From positions 38,131 to 102,130 of the forward strand of contig JBMOQX010000031.1 in NCBI GenBank assembly GCA_049322755.1: a stretch of 64,000 nt of DNA, read 5' to 3'. This document shows, piece by piece, positions 52,374 to 61,097 of this stretch. The translations under genes were made by a program, and so were the position numbers. The stretch's first letter is position 1. The number at the start of each line of letters is the position of its first letter. A model generated the notes under the pieces. The model had not been told where the DNA came from, did no database searches, and saw only the letters and a list, made by a program, of their open reading frames with translations. The DNA is from DATIUV01 sp049322755 (lineage in GTDB: Bacteria; Pseudomonadota; Gammaproteobacteria; Burkholderiales; UBA6910).

Positions 52374-54494
52374 ATGACCACCGCCGCTCCGGACCTCGGG
52401 TCACGTCTCGCCGAAATCAAGGGCGCCAAGCGCATCAAGAGCTTCTGCTACACCTGCCCCTGGCAGTGCCCGACGGAAGTGTTCGTGCGCGACGGCCAGG
52501 TGGTCTACCACAAGGGCAATCCGGAGTCGCCCAACAACATCGGCTCGCGTTGCGCCAAGGGCATGGCGAGCTGGTGGATCACGCGCGACCCCGACCGGCT
52601 CAAGTACCCGATGCTGCGCACCAACCCCAAGGGCCAGCGCGGGCAGTTCAAGCGCATCAGCTGGGACGAGGCGTTCAGCTTCATCGCCGGAAAGCTCAAG
52701 GCCATCACCGCGAAGTGGGGACCGGAGTCCATCGTGCTCACGTGCCACCACGACCCCAACACCCAGTTCTACCGCCACCTGCTGGGCGACCTCTGCGGCT
52801 CGCCCAACATGTACGCCCACACCTCGGGCTGCGAGCAGGACCGTCGCGCGGCATGCCTGACCCTGTTCGGCCACGTCTTCCCGATGCACGATTTCGCCAA
52901 CTCACGCTACGTGATGCTCTGGGGCATGAACATGCTGGGCGCCAACCAGGGGCTGTGGGAGAGCCGCGCGCTGATCGAAGCGAAGAAGAAGGGCTGCAGG
53001 CTGGTGGTGGTGGACCCCAACTTCACCGAAACCGCCCAGAAGGCCGACGAGTGGATACCGATCCGCCCCGGCACCGACGGCGCGCTGGCGCTGGCGATGT
53101 GCCGGGTGATCGTCGACGAGAACCTGCACGACAACGATTTCGTCACCCGGTATTGCGAGGGCTTCAACGGTTTCCGCGACCACCTGCGCGACAAGGGCTA
53201 CACGCCGGAGTGGGCGGAGAAGATCACCGGCATCACGGCGGCCACCATCACCCGCCTGGCGCGGGAGTTCGCCACCACCAAGCCGTCGATGTCGGCGATC
53301 TTCAAGGGCTCGGGCTACTACACCAACGGGGCGGACGCCGGCCGCGCCTGCTACGTGCTGGACGCGCTCTGCGGCCAGGTGGACAAGCCCGGCAACATCC
53401 ATCTCAAGGACTGGGCGCCGCTCGCCAACCCGGTGCAGATCCCCGACGCCGCCAGGGGCAAGGCCAAGAACCCGCCGCTGCACGTGGCGATGGGCTACCC
53501 GCTGGCACCCGACCTGCCCAACTCCAAGCTCCCGGAGGCGGTGCTGGACGGCAAGCCTTACCCGGTGAAGGCGCTCTGGGTCCATTCCACCAATCCGGTG
53601 ATGTCGGACCCCAACCGTGACCGGGTGCTGGAGATGTTCGCCAGCCTGGAGCTGGCGGTGGCGTGCGAGCTGTTCATGAGCGAGACCGCGCTGGAGTGCG
53701 ACATCGTGCTGCCGGAGACGTCGTTCTACGAGCAGGCCGAGATCCGCAACGGCATGTGGCTCGGCCCCGAAGTGATCCTGTGTCAGCCCGTGGTGCCGCC
53801 GGTGGGGGAATCCAAGCCGCCCTACGAGATCGCCCAGGGCATCGCCGAGAAGATGGGCTGGGGCCAGCACTTCCCCTACAAGAAGTGGGAGGACTGGGGT
53901 GAGCTGATGATGAAGGACATCCCCATGAGCCTCGCCGAGCTCAAGGAGAAGGGCTTCTGGGCCGGCCCGATCAAGTACGATCGCGTGCCCCAGGGGCTGC
54001 CGACACCCTCCGGCAAGGTGGAGATCTACTCCAGGGCCTACGCCGACGCCGGCCTCAACCCGTATCCCGAGTACACCGAGCGCAGCGTGCTGCCGGACGC
54101 CGAGTTCCCGCTGCAGCTCACCCACTCCAAGTTCAGCATGCACTGCAATATCGTCACCCAGAACAACCCGTTCCTGATGGAGGTGTGCGGCGAGAACTGG
54201 GTCGAGATCAACAGCGTCGACGCGGCGAAGTACGGCATCCAGGACGGCCAGATGGTGATCGTGGAATCGCCCAAGGACTCGATCCGCATCAAGGCCAAGG
54301 TGACCGAGGGGCTGGTGCCCGGCTGCGTCTCGGTGCGCCACGGCCACGGCTTCGGCCACTGGGCGATGGGCAACGTCGCCAAAGGCAAGGGGGCACACTC
54401 CAACAACCTGATGGACACTCACACCAACCCGGTGACCGGCGCCAACTGCTACAACGAGTGCAAGGTGCGGGTGCGCCCGGCGCCCGGCCCCTGA
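52374..54494 (+). CDS. Molybdopterin oxidoreductase catalytic subunit, substrate unknown
   Basis: A 706-residue DMSO-reductase-superfamily enzyme. N-terminal [4Fe-4S] motif FCYTCPWQCPTEVFV with a fourth Cys in RCAKG, and a probable Mo-ligand Cys in YAHTSGCEQDRR. No Tat signal, so it is probably cytoplasmic. With its four-cluster partner it resembles PhsA/PsrA/ArrA-like and acetylene hydratase-like members rather than formate dehydrogenase. The upstream ArsR-like element and the aio neighbourhood point to an arsenic substrate, but that is inference. ATG 52374 is the first start giving the conserved N-terminus. Confidence 0.88.
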   Translation: MTTAAPDLGSRLAEIKGAKRIKSFCYTCPWQCPTEVFVRDGQVVYHKGNPESPNNIGSRCAKGMASWWITRDPDRLKYPMLRTNPKGQRGQFKRISWDEAFSFIAGKLKAITAKWGPESIVLTCHHDPNTQFYRHLLGDLCGSPNMYAHTSGCEQDRRAACLTLFGHVFPMHDFANSRYVMLWGMNMLGANQGLWESRALIEAKKKGCRLVVVDPNFTETAQKADEWIPIRPGTDGALALAMCRVIVDENLHDNDFVTRYCEGFNGFRDHLRDKGYTPEWAEKITGITAATITRLAREFATTKPSMSAIFKGSGYYTNGADAGRACYVLDALCGQVDKPGNIHLKDWAPLANPVQIPDAARGKAKNPPLHVAMGYPLAPDLPNSKLPEAVLDGKPYPVKALWVHSTNPVMSDPNRDRVLEMFASLELAVACELFMSETALECDIVLPETSFYEQAEIRNGMWLGPEVILCQPVVPPVGESKPPYEIAQGIAEKMGWGQHFPYKKWEDWGELMMKDIPMSLAELKEKGFWAGPIKYDRVPQGLPTPSGKVEIYSRAYADAGLNPYPEYTERSVLPDAEFPLQLTHSKFSMHCNIVTQNNPFLMEVCGENWVEINSVDAAKYGIQDGQMVIVESPKDSIRIKAKVTEGLVPGCVSVRHGHGFGHWAMGNVAKGKGAHSNNLMDTHTNPVTGANCYNECKVRVRPAPGP

Positions 54495-54550
54495 ACGCAG
54501 CGCCCTCTCCCCTTCCCCCTCTCCCCGAGGGGCTAGGGAAAAAAGGACAG

Positions 54551-54577
54551 CGGCAAATGCCCCGCGGCCATTTGCCG
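54551..54577. repeat. Intercistronic hairpin
   Basis: CGGCAAATG-N9-CATTTGCCG lies in the 107-base gap before the ferredoxin subunit gene, after a CCCTCTCCCC/GGGG-type stretch like that in the 20.5 kb repeat. It may adjust the subunit ratio. Confidence 0.4.
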
Positions 54578-54601
54578 AAAGATCAGCAAAGGAGACCCAC
54601 C

Positions 54602-55162
54602 ATGCAGCACGGCTTCTATTTCGATCACAGGCGCTGCGTCAAGTGCCACGCCTGCGAGATCGCCTGCAAGACCTGGAACGAGGTGGAGATCGGCCCGCGC
54701 TGGCGCGAAGTGGTGAAGATCGAGTCGGGCACCTTCCCCAACGTCACGGCGATGAACGTCTCGATGGCGTGCATGCACTGCGGCGACGCGCCCTGCCGCA
54801 ACGCCTGCCCGGTCACCGCGATCTCCAAGAGCGCCGAGAACGGCATCGTCACGGTGGACCAGAACAAGTGCATCGGCTGCGGCTTCTGCGCCTGGGCCTG
54901 CCCGTTCAACGCGCCGCAGCTCACCGCCCAGACCGGCAAGATGGAGAAGTGCAACTTCTGCCAGACGCCGGGCAAGGAGCGGCCGCTGGACATGCCGCGC
55001 GCCTGCGAGGAGATCTGCCCCACCGGCGCCATCAAGTCGGGCCCGCTCTCGGAGCTGGCGAAGCTCAATCGCGAGAGCGCCGCGCTGCGCCTGGGCGGCA
55101 GCGGCATGCAGGGTTTCCCCGGCGTGGTGGTGGACGGATACCGCAGCTTCGGCGGCGGCTGA
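54602..55162 (+). CDS. Four [4Fe-4S] cluster electron-transfer subunit
   Basis: A 186-residue DmsB/PhsB/NrfC-type protein. Cys groups RCVKCHACEIACK, ACMHCGDAPCRNACP, KCIGCGFCAWACP and KCNFCQTPG with CEEICPTGA give four clusters. It carries electrons to or from the molybdoenzyme encoded 107 bases upstream. No membrane anchor subunit follows, so the final partner is unclear. AAAGGAGA precedes the ATG. Confidence 0.93.
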   Translation: MQHGFYFDHRRCVKCHACEIACKTWNEVEIGPRWREVVKIESGTFPNVTAMNVSMACMHCGDAPCRNACPVTAISKSAENGIVTVDQNKCIGCGFCAWACPFNAPQLTAQTGKMEKCNFCQTPGKERPLDMPRACEEICPTGAIKSGPLSELAKLNRESAALRLGGSGMQGFPGVVVDGYRSFGGG

Positions 55163-55288
55163 GAAGAGCGCCGCACCCGTGCCCTGCGCGGAAGCCGGCG
55201 CGCGGGCGACTCCGTCAACCCGCGCACCGGGACGCGCATCGGCCCCGCCCCCGGGATTTCGGCATCGCAAACTGAAGGAACCGTCGCC

Positions 55289-55963
55289 ATGGCCACGCTC
55301 GGCTTCGACATCTACGGCACGCTGATCGACACCGCCGGCATCACCGACGCCCTGCGGCCCCATGCCGGCGATCGGGCCGCCGAGTTTTCCGCCGCATGGC
55401 GCGCCAAGCAGCTCGAGTACGCGTTTCGCCGCGGCCTGATGCAGAACTTCCGCGACTTCGCGGTCTGCACCGAGCAGGCGCTGGACTTTTGCGCCCTCGC
55501 CTTTGGCGTCAAGCTCGCGCCCTCGGCGCGCGACACGCTGCTCTCCGCGTACCGGGCGCTGCCGCCGTTCCCCGACGCGCTCGACGGGCTGCGCCGGATT
55601 CGCGCAGCCGGCCTGCGCGCCTACGCCTTCTCGATGGGCCGCGCCGACGACGTCGCCGGGCTGCTGGAATCGAGCGGCCTGGGCGCGTATTTCGAGGGCA
55701 TCGTCAGCCTGCAGGAGCCGCAGATGTTCAAGCCCAGCCCCGCCGCGTACAGCTACTTTGCGCGCCGTGTCGGTGTGGGCATGGGCGACGCGTGGCTGAT
55801 TTCCGGCAATCCGTTCGACGTCATCGGCGCGGTCTCCGCCGGCATGCACGGCGCCTGGGTCAAGCGCTCGCCCAACGCCGTCTTCGACCCGTGGGAAGTG
55901 CAGCCCACCATGGTCGTCGATTCGGTCGGCGCCCTCGCCGACGCCATCCCCGCTTACCTCTGA
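55289..55963 (+). CDS. HAD-family protein, haloacid dehalogenase type II-like
   Basis: A 224-residue HAD hydrolase with nucleophile Asp7 in FDIYGTL, the Ser in FSMGRADD, Lys in FKPSPAAY and SGNPFDVIGA as the last motif. Aromatic and Asn residues fit L-2-haloacid dehalogenases, though phosphatase activity cannot be excluded. It stands alone after the molybdoenzyme pair. AAGGAACC precedes the ATG. Confidence 0.85.
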   Translation: MATLGFDIYGTLIDTAGITDALRPHAGDRAAEFSAAWRAKQLEYAFRRGLMQNFRDFAVCTEQALDFCALAFGVKLAPSARDTLLSAYRALPPFPDALDGLRRIRAAGLRAYAFSMGRADDVAGLLESSGLGAYFEGIVSLQEPQMFKPSPAAYSYFARRVGVGMGDAWLISGNPFDVIGAVSAGMHGAWVKRSPNAVFDPWEVQPTMVVDSVGALADAIPAYL

Positions 55964-56152
55964 GCAGCGCACCGCCCATCTGATCCGCCCGGCGCGCCCG
56001 GTCCCGGCCGCGCCGGTGCAGCCGCCGCCGATTGGTGGGACAATTCCATCCATCGGATGGCCGGGCGCGGGCGGCAAGCACACCGCCAACCGACCCTTGC
56101 CTGCGTATCCGCGCGCGGCGGCCGACGCCGCGCCGCCCGAGCGAACCGCCTC

Positions 56153-56872
56153 ATGAGCATCCTGCTGCACCCGGTCGAGCACGCGATCTTCGCCCGTTAT
56201 CTGGGAGTGGAGAACCCGACCGGACTCGACGACGCCGAATTGCGCGAGGACCCGCACTCGGGGGGGGCCTTCATCGGCCTGCGCCCGAACGCCTGGGGCG
56301 AAGACTCGCGGCACGCGCTCGCCAACGCCGTGGCCCGGTTCGCGCTGGACGCGATCCAGGAGCAGCTGCCGAAATGGGACGTCTCCCGCGCCGGGCACCG
56401 GGTGACGTTGGGACGCCAGGTCACGCGCCCGGTGCCGCGCATCGTCTATCTCGCGCCGCGCTTCCTGCTGGAGGTCGATCTGTGCCGCAGCGAACCGGCG
56501 GAGCCCTGGCCGGAGGCCTACCACCTCACCTACCTGCCGGTGTTCGATCACTACGTGGTGACGCTGTCGCAGGATTCGCCGGACATGTGGGGCTACACCG
56601 ATCTCGCGATTGCCCACTTCGCCAAGGCCGAACCGCTGAAACAGCAATTGCACCGCGCCATCACCGGCTGGTGGACCACGGCGTACCGGCGCAATTTCAT
56701 CGACCGGCCGGCGGTGTGCTTCTCCCGGGCGGGCTACCTGACGCAGGACGATTTCGTGGCGTGGCGCGCCGACGTGTGGCCCGCGGCCGCGCCGGACGCG
56801 CAGGGCGGGTGCGTGGCGCCGGAATGCCGCACCGGGCCCGGTCCGGCTCCGGGCGACCTCACCGGGCGCTGA
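56153..56872 (+). CDS. Protein of unknown function
   Basis: A 239-residue soluble protein I do not recognise. It begins MSILLHPVEHAIFARYLG. No signal or membrane helix is visible. Trp/Tyr/His-rich segments (WPEAYHLTYLPVFDHYVVT, MWGYTDLAIAHFAK, GWWTTAYRRNFIDRP) suggest a ligand pocket. Coding bias is good and the C-terminal 30 residues are Pro/Gly-rich. It is convergent with arsC. Confidence 0.6.
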   Translation: MSILLHPVEHAIFARYLGVENPTGLDDAELREDPHSGGAFIGLRPNAWGEDSRHALANAVARFALDAIQEQLPKWDVSRAGHRVTLGRQVTRPVPRIVYLAPRFLLEVDLCRSEPAEPWPEAYHLTYLPVFDHYVVTLSQDSPDMWGYTDLAIAHFAKAEPLKQQLHRAITGWWTTAYRRNFIDRPAVCFSRAGYLTQDDFVAWRADVWPAAAPDAQGGCVAPECRTGPGPAPGDLTGR

Positions 56873-56917
56873 ACGCGCCGCGGGCGCTGGCAGCCGCCGC
56901 GAGGCGCGGCGGCCGGT

Positions 56918-57424
56918 TTACTGCGTCACCTCGGTCTTGCCGATCTCGTCCAGCTTCTGTTGCAGCTTGAGCTTGTCGATGGTGGCGATCGGCAGGTTGA
57001 CGAAGATCTTGATGCGGTTCTCCAGTGCGGCGAATGCCTGCCGGAACGCCAGCATGCGGGTGCGCTCGTCGCCTTCCACTTCCGCCGGATCGGCGAGCCC
57101 CCAGTGGGCGGACATCGGCTGGCCGGGCCAGACCGGGCACATCTCCGCCGCGGCCTTGTCGCAGACGGTGAACACGAAGTCCATTTTCGGCGCGCCGGGC
57201 CGGGCGAACTCCGCCCAGTCCTTGCTGCGCAGCCCCTCGGTGGAGAACTTGAGGTGCTGCAGCAGCTTGATGGTCATCGGGTTGACCTCCGGCTTGGGAT
57301 GGCTGCCGGCGCTGTAGCCGCGGAAGCGGCCCTTGCCCCAGTGGTTGATCAGCACTTCCCCGAGGATGCTGCGGGCGGAGTTGCCGGTGCACAGGAACAG
57401 CACGTTGTACGGTGTGTCGCTCAT
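56918..57424 (-). CDS. arsC: Arsenate reductase ArsC, LMW-phosphatase type
   Basis: A 168-residue arsenate reductase with the P-loop LCTGNSARS (nucleophilic Cys12, Arg18) and redox Cys at 88 and 96 (VCDKAAAEMCPVWPG). This is the thioredoxin/glutaredoxin-coupled branch that reduces As(V) to As(III) in the cytoplasm. It follows arsR copy 2 by 67 bases on the same strand. The C-terminal Lys/Gln-rich helix is slightly longer than in the S. aureus enzyme. Confidence 0.94.
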   Translation of the reverse strand: MSDTPYNVLFLCTGNSARSILGEVLINHWGKGRFRGYSAGSHPKPEVNPMTIKLLQHLKFSTEGLRSKDWAEFARPGAPKMDFVFTVCDKAAAEMCPVWPGQPMSAHWGLADPAEVEGDERTRMLAFRQAFAALENRIKIFVNLPIATIDKLKLQQKLDEIGKTEVTQ

Positions 57425-57491
57425 GATCGATGCTCCCGCTGTCGTTCGGCTCGCGGCGCCGCCTTGCCCCGGAGGCGGCCCGGGGCCCGGC

Positions 57492-57851
57492 TCACGCCGT
57501 ACTCTTCTTGCGCGCCGCGCGGGCGCGGGACGGCGCCGGCGGGCACGCGGGAATGGCGCAGCTCATGGCGCCGCCGCAGCAGTCTTCGCTGAGGAAGCCC
57601 AGCAGCGCGGCCATGGTGTCGAAATCGGCGCTGTAGATCACGTAGCGCCCCTCCTGCCGCGACCGGGCCAGCCCGGCGTTCGCAAGCTGCGTCAGGTGGA
57701 ACGACAGCGTCGCCGGCGCCACGGAGAGCTCCTCGCTGATCCGTCCCGCCGGCAGGCCGTCGGGCCCCGCCTTCACCAGCAGCCGGAACACGTCCAGCCG
57801 CGTTTCCTGCGCCAGCGCTGCGAGCGCGCTCACCGCCGATTTCTTCTTCAT
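57492..57851 (-). CDS. arsR: ArsR-family repressor, copy 2
   Basis: A 119-residue winged-helix repressor (VAPATLSFHLTQLANAGL). Its C-terminal metal site Cys91-Cys92-x5-Cys98 (EDCCGGAMSC) has the spacing of the Acidithiobacillus ArsR As(III) site, and an extra Cys103 is present. It should release DNA on binding As(III), inducing itself and arsC. An ATTTC-N10-GAAAT dyad abuts its start. Confidence 0.93.
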   Translation of the reverse strand: MKKKSAVSALAALAQETRLDVFRLLVKAGPDGLPAGRISEELSVAPATLSFHLTQLANAGLARSRQEGRYVIYSADFDTMAALLGFLSEDCCGGAMSCAIPACPPAPSRARAARKKSTA

Positions 57852-57871
57852 ATTTCCAACCTACTCGAAAT
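57852..57871. promoter_or_regulatory. Putative operator of arsR copy 2 / arsC
   Basis: ATTTC-N10-GAAAT starts 1 base upstream of the arsR start codon, so bound repressor would cover the ribosome-binding region or promoter. Confidence 0.5.
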
Positions 57872-57908
57872 GTTAAGCCGGTCCCATGACGGTTTCGTGA
57901 CAACGGCG

Positions 57909-58943
57909 TCAGCGGCCGTTCCCGGCCCCCAGGCCCCGCCGGCGTGCGCCGGCCTCCTCCTCACGACCCGCGGCCTCCGGCGCCAGCAGCGGCTCCAGCA
58001 CTTCGATCAGCGACGCGCGCTCCCGTTCCCGCGTGAAGCGCCGCGACCGCGCACGGCCGAGCCGCTGCAGCAGCGCCAGGTAGCGCCCGTCGCGCGCGGC
58101 CCGCGCCAACAGCCGCGCCAGCGCACGGTCGTCACCCGCCGGGAAATAGCCGGGATAGCCCGCGCCCAGCATGCCGACGTTGCCGGGAACACGGCTGGCG
58201 ATGACCGGCGTGCCCGCGGTGAGCGCCTCGGCGACGACATTGGCGCCGCCCTCCATCACCGACGGCACCGCCAGCAGGTGCGCCCGGCGCATCGCCTCCC
58301 GCGCCCGGGCGTGGGTCAGGGCGCCCGCCAGGCGCACGTTGGGCGCGCGGCGTGCCGCGGAGCGCACGCGCCGCGCGGTGGCTTCGTCGCGCGCGCCGCC
58401 GATCAGCGTGATGCCGACGTCGCGCCGGTGCCGCAGCCGCGCCGCCGCCCGCACCAGGATCAGCGGATCCTTCTCCGGACGCAGGTGGCCGACGAACACG
58501 CATTCCAGCCGGCCGTCGGGTTTGGCGCGCGGAAACAGCGCCGGCGCGGACTGGTAAACCACGCGCGCCTTGGCACGGTGCAGCGGTGGCAGGTCGTCGA
58601 GCCCGCTCTCCTGCAGCACGATCAGGCGGTCGGCGAAGTCCAGCGACGCCAGCGCGGCGGCATCGCCCATGGGAACGTCGCGATAGAGATCGGTGCCCGT
58701 CAACACCACCACGCACGGGCGCTTTCCATGGCGTTCGCGCCACGCCGCCACCTCGGCGTGGCAGCGCCGCGCGTGCAGCGCCACCAGCACGTCGGCGTCC
58801 GCCAGCCCTTCCGACGCGGTGCGCACTGTGACACGATACCGGGAGCCGAGCAGCCGCTCCCAGCGGGCGGCCGTGCGCCAGTTGCCGTTGTTGGCGCTGG
58901 CACCATAAGGCGTGACGATCAGAACGTGGGGCCTCTTGTCCAT
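57909..58943 (-). CDS. senB: Selenosugar synthase SenB (TIGR04348-type glycosyltransferase)
   Basis: A 344-residue GT-B glycosyltransferase with FVGHLRPEKDPLILV and the donor-site ExxxxxxE in MEGGANVVAEALTAGTPV. Its place beside senA identifies it as SenB, which makes a selenosugar from UDP-sugar and selenophosphate for selenoneine synthesis. The ATG shares the CATG tetranucleotide with the divergent senA ATG. The selD-like senC usually found with these genes is not in the window. Confidence 0.85.
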   Translation of the reverse strand: MDKRPHVLIVTPYGASANNGNWRTAARWERLLGSRYRVTVRTASEGLADADVLVALHARRCHAEVAAWRERHGKRPCVVVLTGTDLYRDVPMGDAAALASLDFADRLIVLQESGLDDLPPLHRAKARVVYQSAPALFPRAKPDGRLECVFVGHLRPEKDPLILVRAAARLRHRRDVGITLIGGARDEATARRVRSAARRAPNVRLAGALTHARAREAMRRAHLLAVPSVMEGGANVVAEALTAGTPVIASRVPGNVGMLGAGYPGYFPAGDDRALARLLARAARDGRYLALLQRLGRARSRRFTRERERASLIEVLEPLLAPEAAGREEEAGARRRGLGAGNGR

Positions 58944-60228
58944 GCAAAACCCTGACGACCGCGGGGTGCTCGCCGCCGCGCTGCGCGATGCGCGAGAGTA
59001 TACGCTGGCGCTGTACGGCCATCTCGACGAGGCGCAGCGCCGCTTTCCCTATCTCACCATCGTCAACCCGCCCGACTGGGAGCTGGCCCATGTCGGCTGG
59101 TTCCACGAGTACTGGTGCCTGCGCGGCGCCGGCCGCGGCGAGCCCTTGCCGTCACGCTTTCCCAACGCCGACCCGCTGCTCAATTCCGCACTCATCCCCC
59201 ACACCGAGCGTTGGGACCGGCCCGAGCTGCCCTGGCCGCGAGTGCTCGACTACCTGGGCAGCGTACAGGCTGACCAGCTGGAGCGGCTGGCGAGCGGCCG
59301 CGACGACGACCTCTATTTCTATCGGCTCGCACTGTTCCACGAGGACATGCACGGCGAAGCGCTGCTGATGACGCTGCAGACGCTGCGCCTGCCCCCGCCC
59401 GCACCGTACCGCACGCCGCCGCCGTCACCCGCACGCGCAACGCTTGCCGCCGCAACGGTGGAGTTCGCCGGCGGCGAGTTCGAGATGGGCTCGCGCCCCG
59501 GCTGCGGTTTCGTGTTCGACAACGAATCCGAACCCCACGTGGTGCGCGTCGCGCCCTTCGCGCTCGCGGCGCGTACCGTCACCGCCGGCGAGTTCGCGGC
59601 GTTCGTCGAGGCCGGCGGCTACGCGCGCCGCGAGTGGTGGACCGATGATGGCTGGGCGTGGCGCGTGCGCGTCGGCGCTGAAGCGCCGCTCTACTGGCGC
59701 CGCGACGGCGGACGTTGGCTCGCGCGGCGCTTCGACCGCTGGCATCCCCTCGACGAGGCCGCCGCCATGGTCCACGTCAGCGCGTTCGAGGCGGAAGCCT
59801 ACTGCGCCTTCGCCGGCGGCCGGCTGCCCACCGAGGCCGAGTGGGAGTACGCCGCGCGCCACGGCGCGACGGGCGGCGACCGCTACCCGTGGGGCGACGC
59901 GCCGCTGGCGCCGGGCGAGGTCAACTGGAGCGGCGCCTACGGCGGCCCGGTCGCGGCGGACGCGCTGCCCGCAGGGAACTCACCCGCCGGCCTGCGCCAG
60001 ATGATCGGCAACGTCTGGGAATGGACCGCGACACCGTTCGCTCCCTACCCCGGCTTCGCGCCCGGCCCCTACAAGGAATACTCGGAGCCCTGGTTCCACA
60101 CCCACCGCGCGCTGCGCGGCGGCTGCTTCGCGACCCGCAGCCGCCTGGTGCACAGCCGCTGGCGGAATTTCTACATGCCGGAGCGGCGGGATGTTTTTGC
60201 GGGGATCAGGGTTGCACGGAGTTTGTAA
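58942..60228 (+). CDS. senA: Selenoneine synthase SenA (EgtB-like)
   Basis: A 428-residue non-heme iron enzyme with an N-terminal DinB-like helical domain and a C-terminal formylglycine-generating-enzyme fold. Iron ligands match the EgtB triad: His50 (WELAHVGWFHEY) and His133, His137 (HEDMHGEAL). C-terminal motifs RLPTEAEWEYAAR, GNVWEWTATPF and RGGCFATRSRLVHSRWRNFY fit the family. SenA joins hercynine and a selenosugar. ATG 58942 is used; GTG 58966 would free the overlap with senB. Confidence 0.87.
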   Translation: MQNPDDRGVLAAALRDAREYTLALYGHLDEAQRRFPYLTIVNPPDWELAHVGWFHEYWCLRGAGRGEPLPSRFPNADPLLNSALIPHTERWDRPELPWPRVLDYLGSVQADQLERLASGRDDDLYFYRLALFHEDMHGEALLMTLQTLRLPPPAPYRTPPPSPARATLAAATVEFAGGEFEMGSRPGCGFVFDNESEPHVVRVAPFALAARTVTAGEFAAFVEAGGYARREWWTDDGWAWRVRVGAEAPLYWRRDGGRWLARRFDRWHPLDEAAAMVHVSAFEAEAYCAFAGGRLPTEAEWEYAARHGATGGDRYPWGDAPLAPGEVNWSGAYGGPVAADALPAGNSPAGLRQMIGNVWEWTATPFAPYPGFAPGPYKEYSEPWFHTHRALRGGCFATRSRLVHSRWRNFYMPERRDVFAGIRVARSL

Positions 60229-60320
60229 CGGCAGGAAGGCGAGCGTTGCGCAGGCACGTTCATGTTTGCTGTAGGTAGCGTTGATGCGAACTCTCAGGGA
60301 ACACGCCGCGCCAACAAAAA

Positions 60321-60344
60321 GGCCCGCCGACGAATCGGCGGGCC
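60321..60344 (-). terminator. Rho-independent terminator of the PEP-CTERM gene
   Basis: A perfect 10-base stem GGCCCGCCGA-N4-TCGGCGGGCC, followed on the minus strand by TTTTTGTT. It lies 34 bases past the PEP-CTERM stop and also separates it from the convergent senA. Confidence 0.85.
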
Positions 60345-60377
60345 AGAGAAAATCAAGTCAGCGACTAAATCGAAGGA

Positions 60378-61097
60378 TCAGCCTTCGTGCCGCCGACGGC
60401 GAAGTGCCGCAAAGCCGGCGAGCGCGACGCCGCTCAGCAGCAGCGCCGACGGCTCGGGGATTTCCACTGGCGGACGGCGCACCTGAGCGTACACCCACCC
60501 ACTCGTGCACACGTTCTGGCCCGGGACCTCGCTCTCACTCGGGTCGTTACACTGGGTCGGCGCGATTCCTTGCACATGCGCAGCCGACAAAAAACCGGTC
60601 TTGCCTGCGGGCCCGTTCTCGCTGAGTGAATTAAAAGTTGCAACGGAGAGGCCGGTAACGGTTAGCGAGAAGACACTCACGTCACCATTATCGAAGCGTC
60701 CCGCGCCTGCCGACGTGTCAAACGAAAGCAGAAGGTCGAAAAAGCCATCGCCGTCTGCCTTACAGCAATTGGATGCACTCGTCACACCCGTTGTGTTCGG
60801 ACCGGTGGAAGAGCCGGGAAGATAGTTGATAACGAGCGGGGACAAGACCGGGGAGAGGTTGAAGTAAAACCCACTGACGAACTCTCCGGACCCGCTCAGA
60901 AGCGACGTCAACGTGAGTTGAACGGTGTTGGCACCGGTATCCTCGAATTTTGCCCGAAGCCAAGGTGCCGATCCCGACGGATTTGCCGCACCGCTGAACT
61001 CAGCCACGTAGTCCATTTCCAATACGGCTGCCTGCGCCACGGAAACGCTCAGCGCCGAAAAAACACCTGCGATCAATGCCCCAAGTCGCGATTTCAT
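60378..61097 (-). CDS. PEP-CTERM sorting-domain protein
   Basis: A 239-residue exported protein with an N-terminal signal (LGALIAGVFSALSVSVAQA) and a C-terminal PEP-CTERM tripartite tail: VEIPEPSALLLSGVALAGF then a hydrophobic helix and RRRR. Such proteins are processed by exosortase (EpsH/XrtA) and usually end up on the surface or in exopolysaccharide. The mature part is Ser/Thr/Gly-rich with four Cys. ATG 61097 is preferred over 61103 for the spacing from AGGA. A sigma-54-like promoter lies upstream. Confidence 0.85.
   Translation of the reverse strand: MKSRLGALIAGVFSALSVSVAQAAVLEMDYVAEFSGAANPSGSAPWLRAKFEDTGANTVQLTLTSLLSGSGEFVSGFYFNLSPVLSPLVINYLPGSSTGPNTTGVTSASNCCKADGDGFFDLLLSFDTSAGAGRFDNGDVSVFSLTVTGLSVATFNSLSENGPAGKTGFLSAAHVQGIAPTQCNDPSESEVPGQNVCTSGWVYAQVRRPPVEIPEPSALLLSGVALAGFAALRRRRHEG

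Noticed and set aside
52374..54494. Annotation as formate dehydrogenase or ArrA/ArxA
   Set aside because: No Sec/Cys-His formate signature was seen and no Tat signal; the length is short for ArrA and ArxA. Only a general molybdopterin oxidoreductase call is supported.
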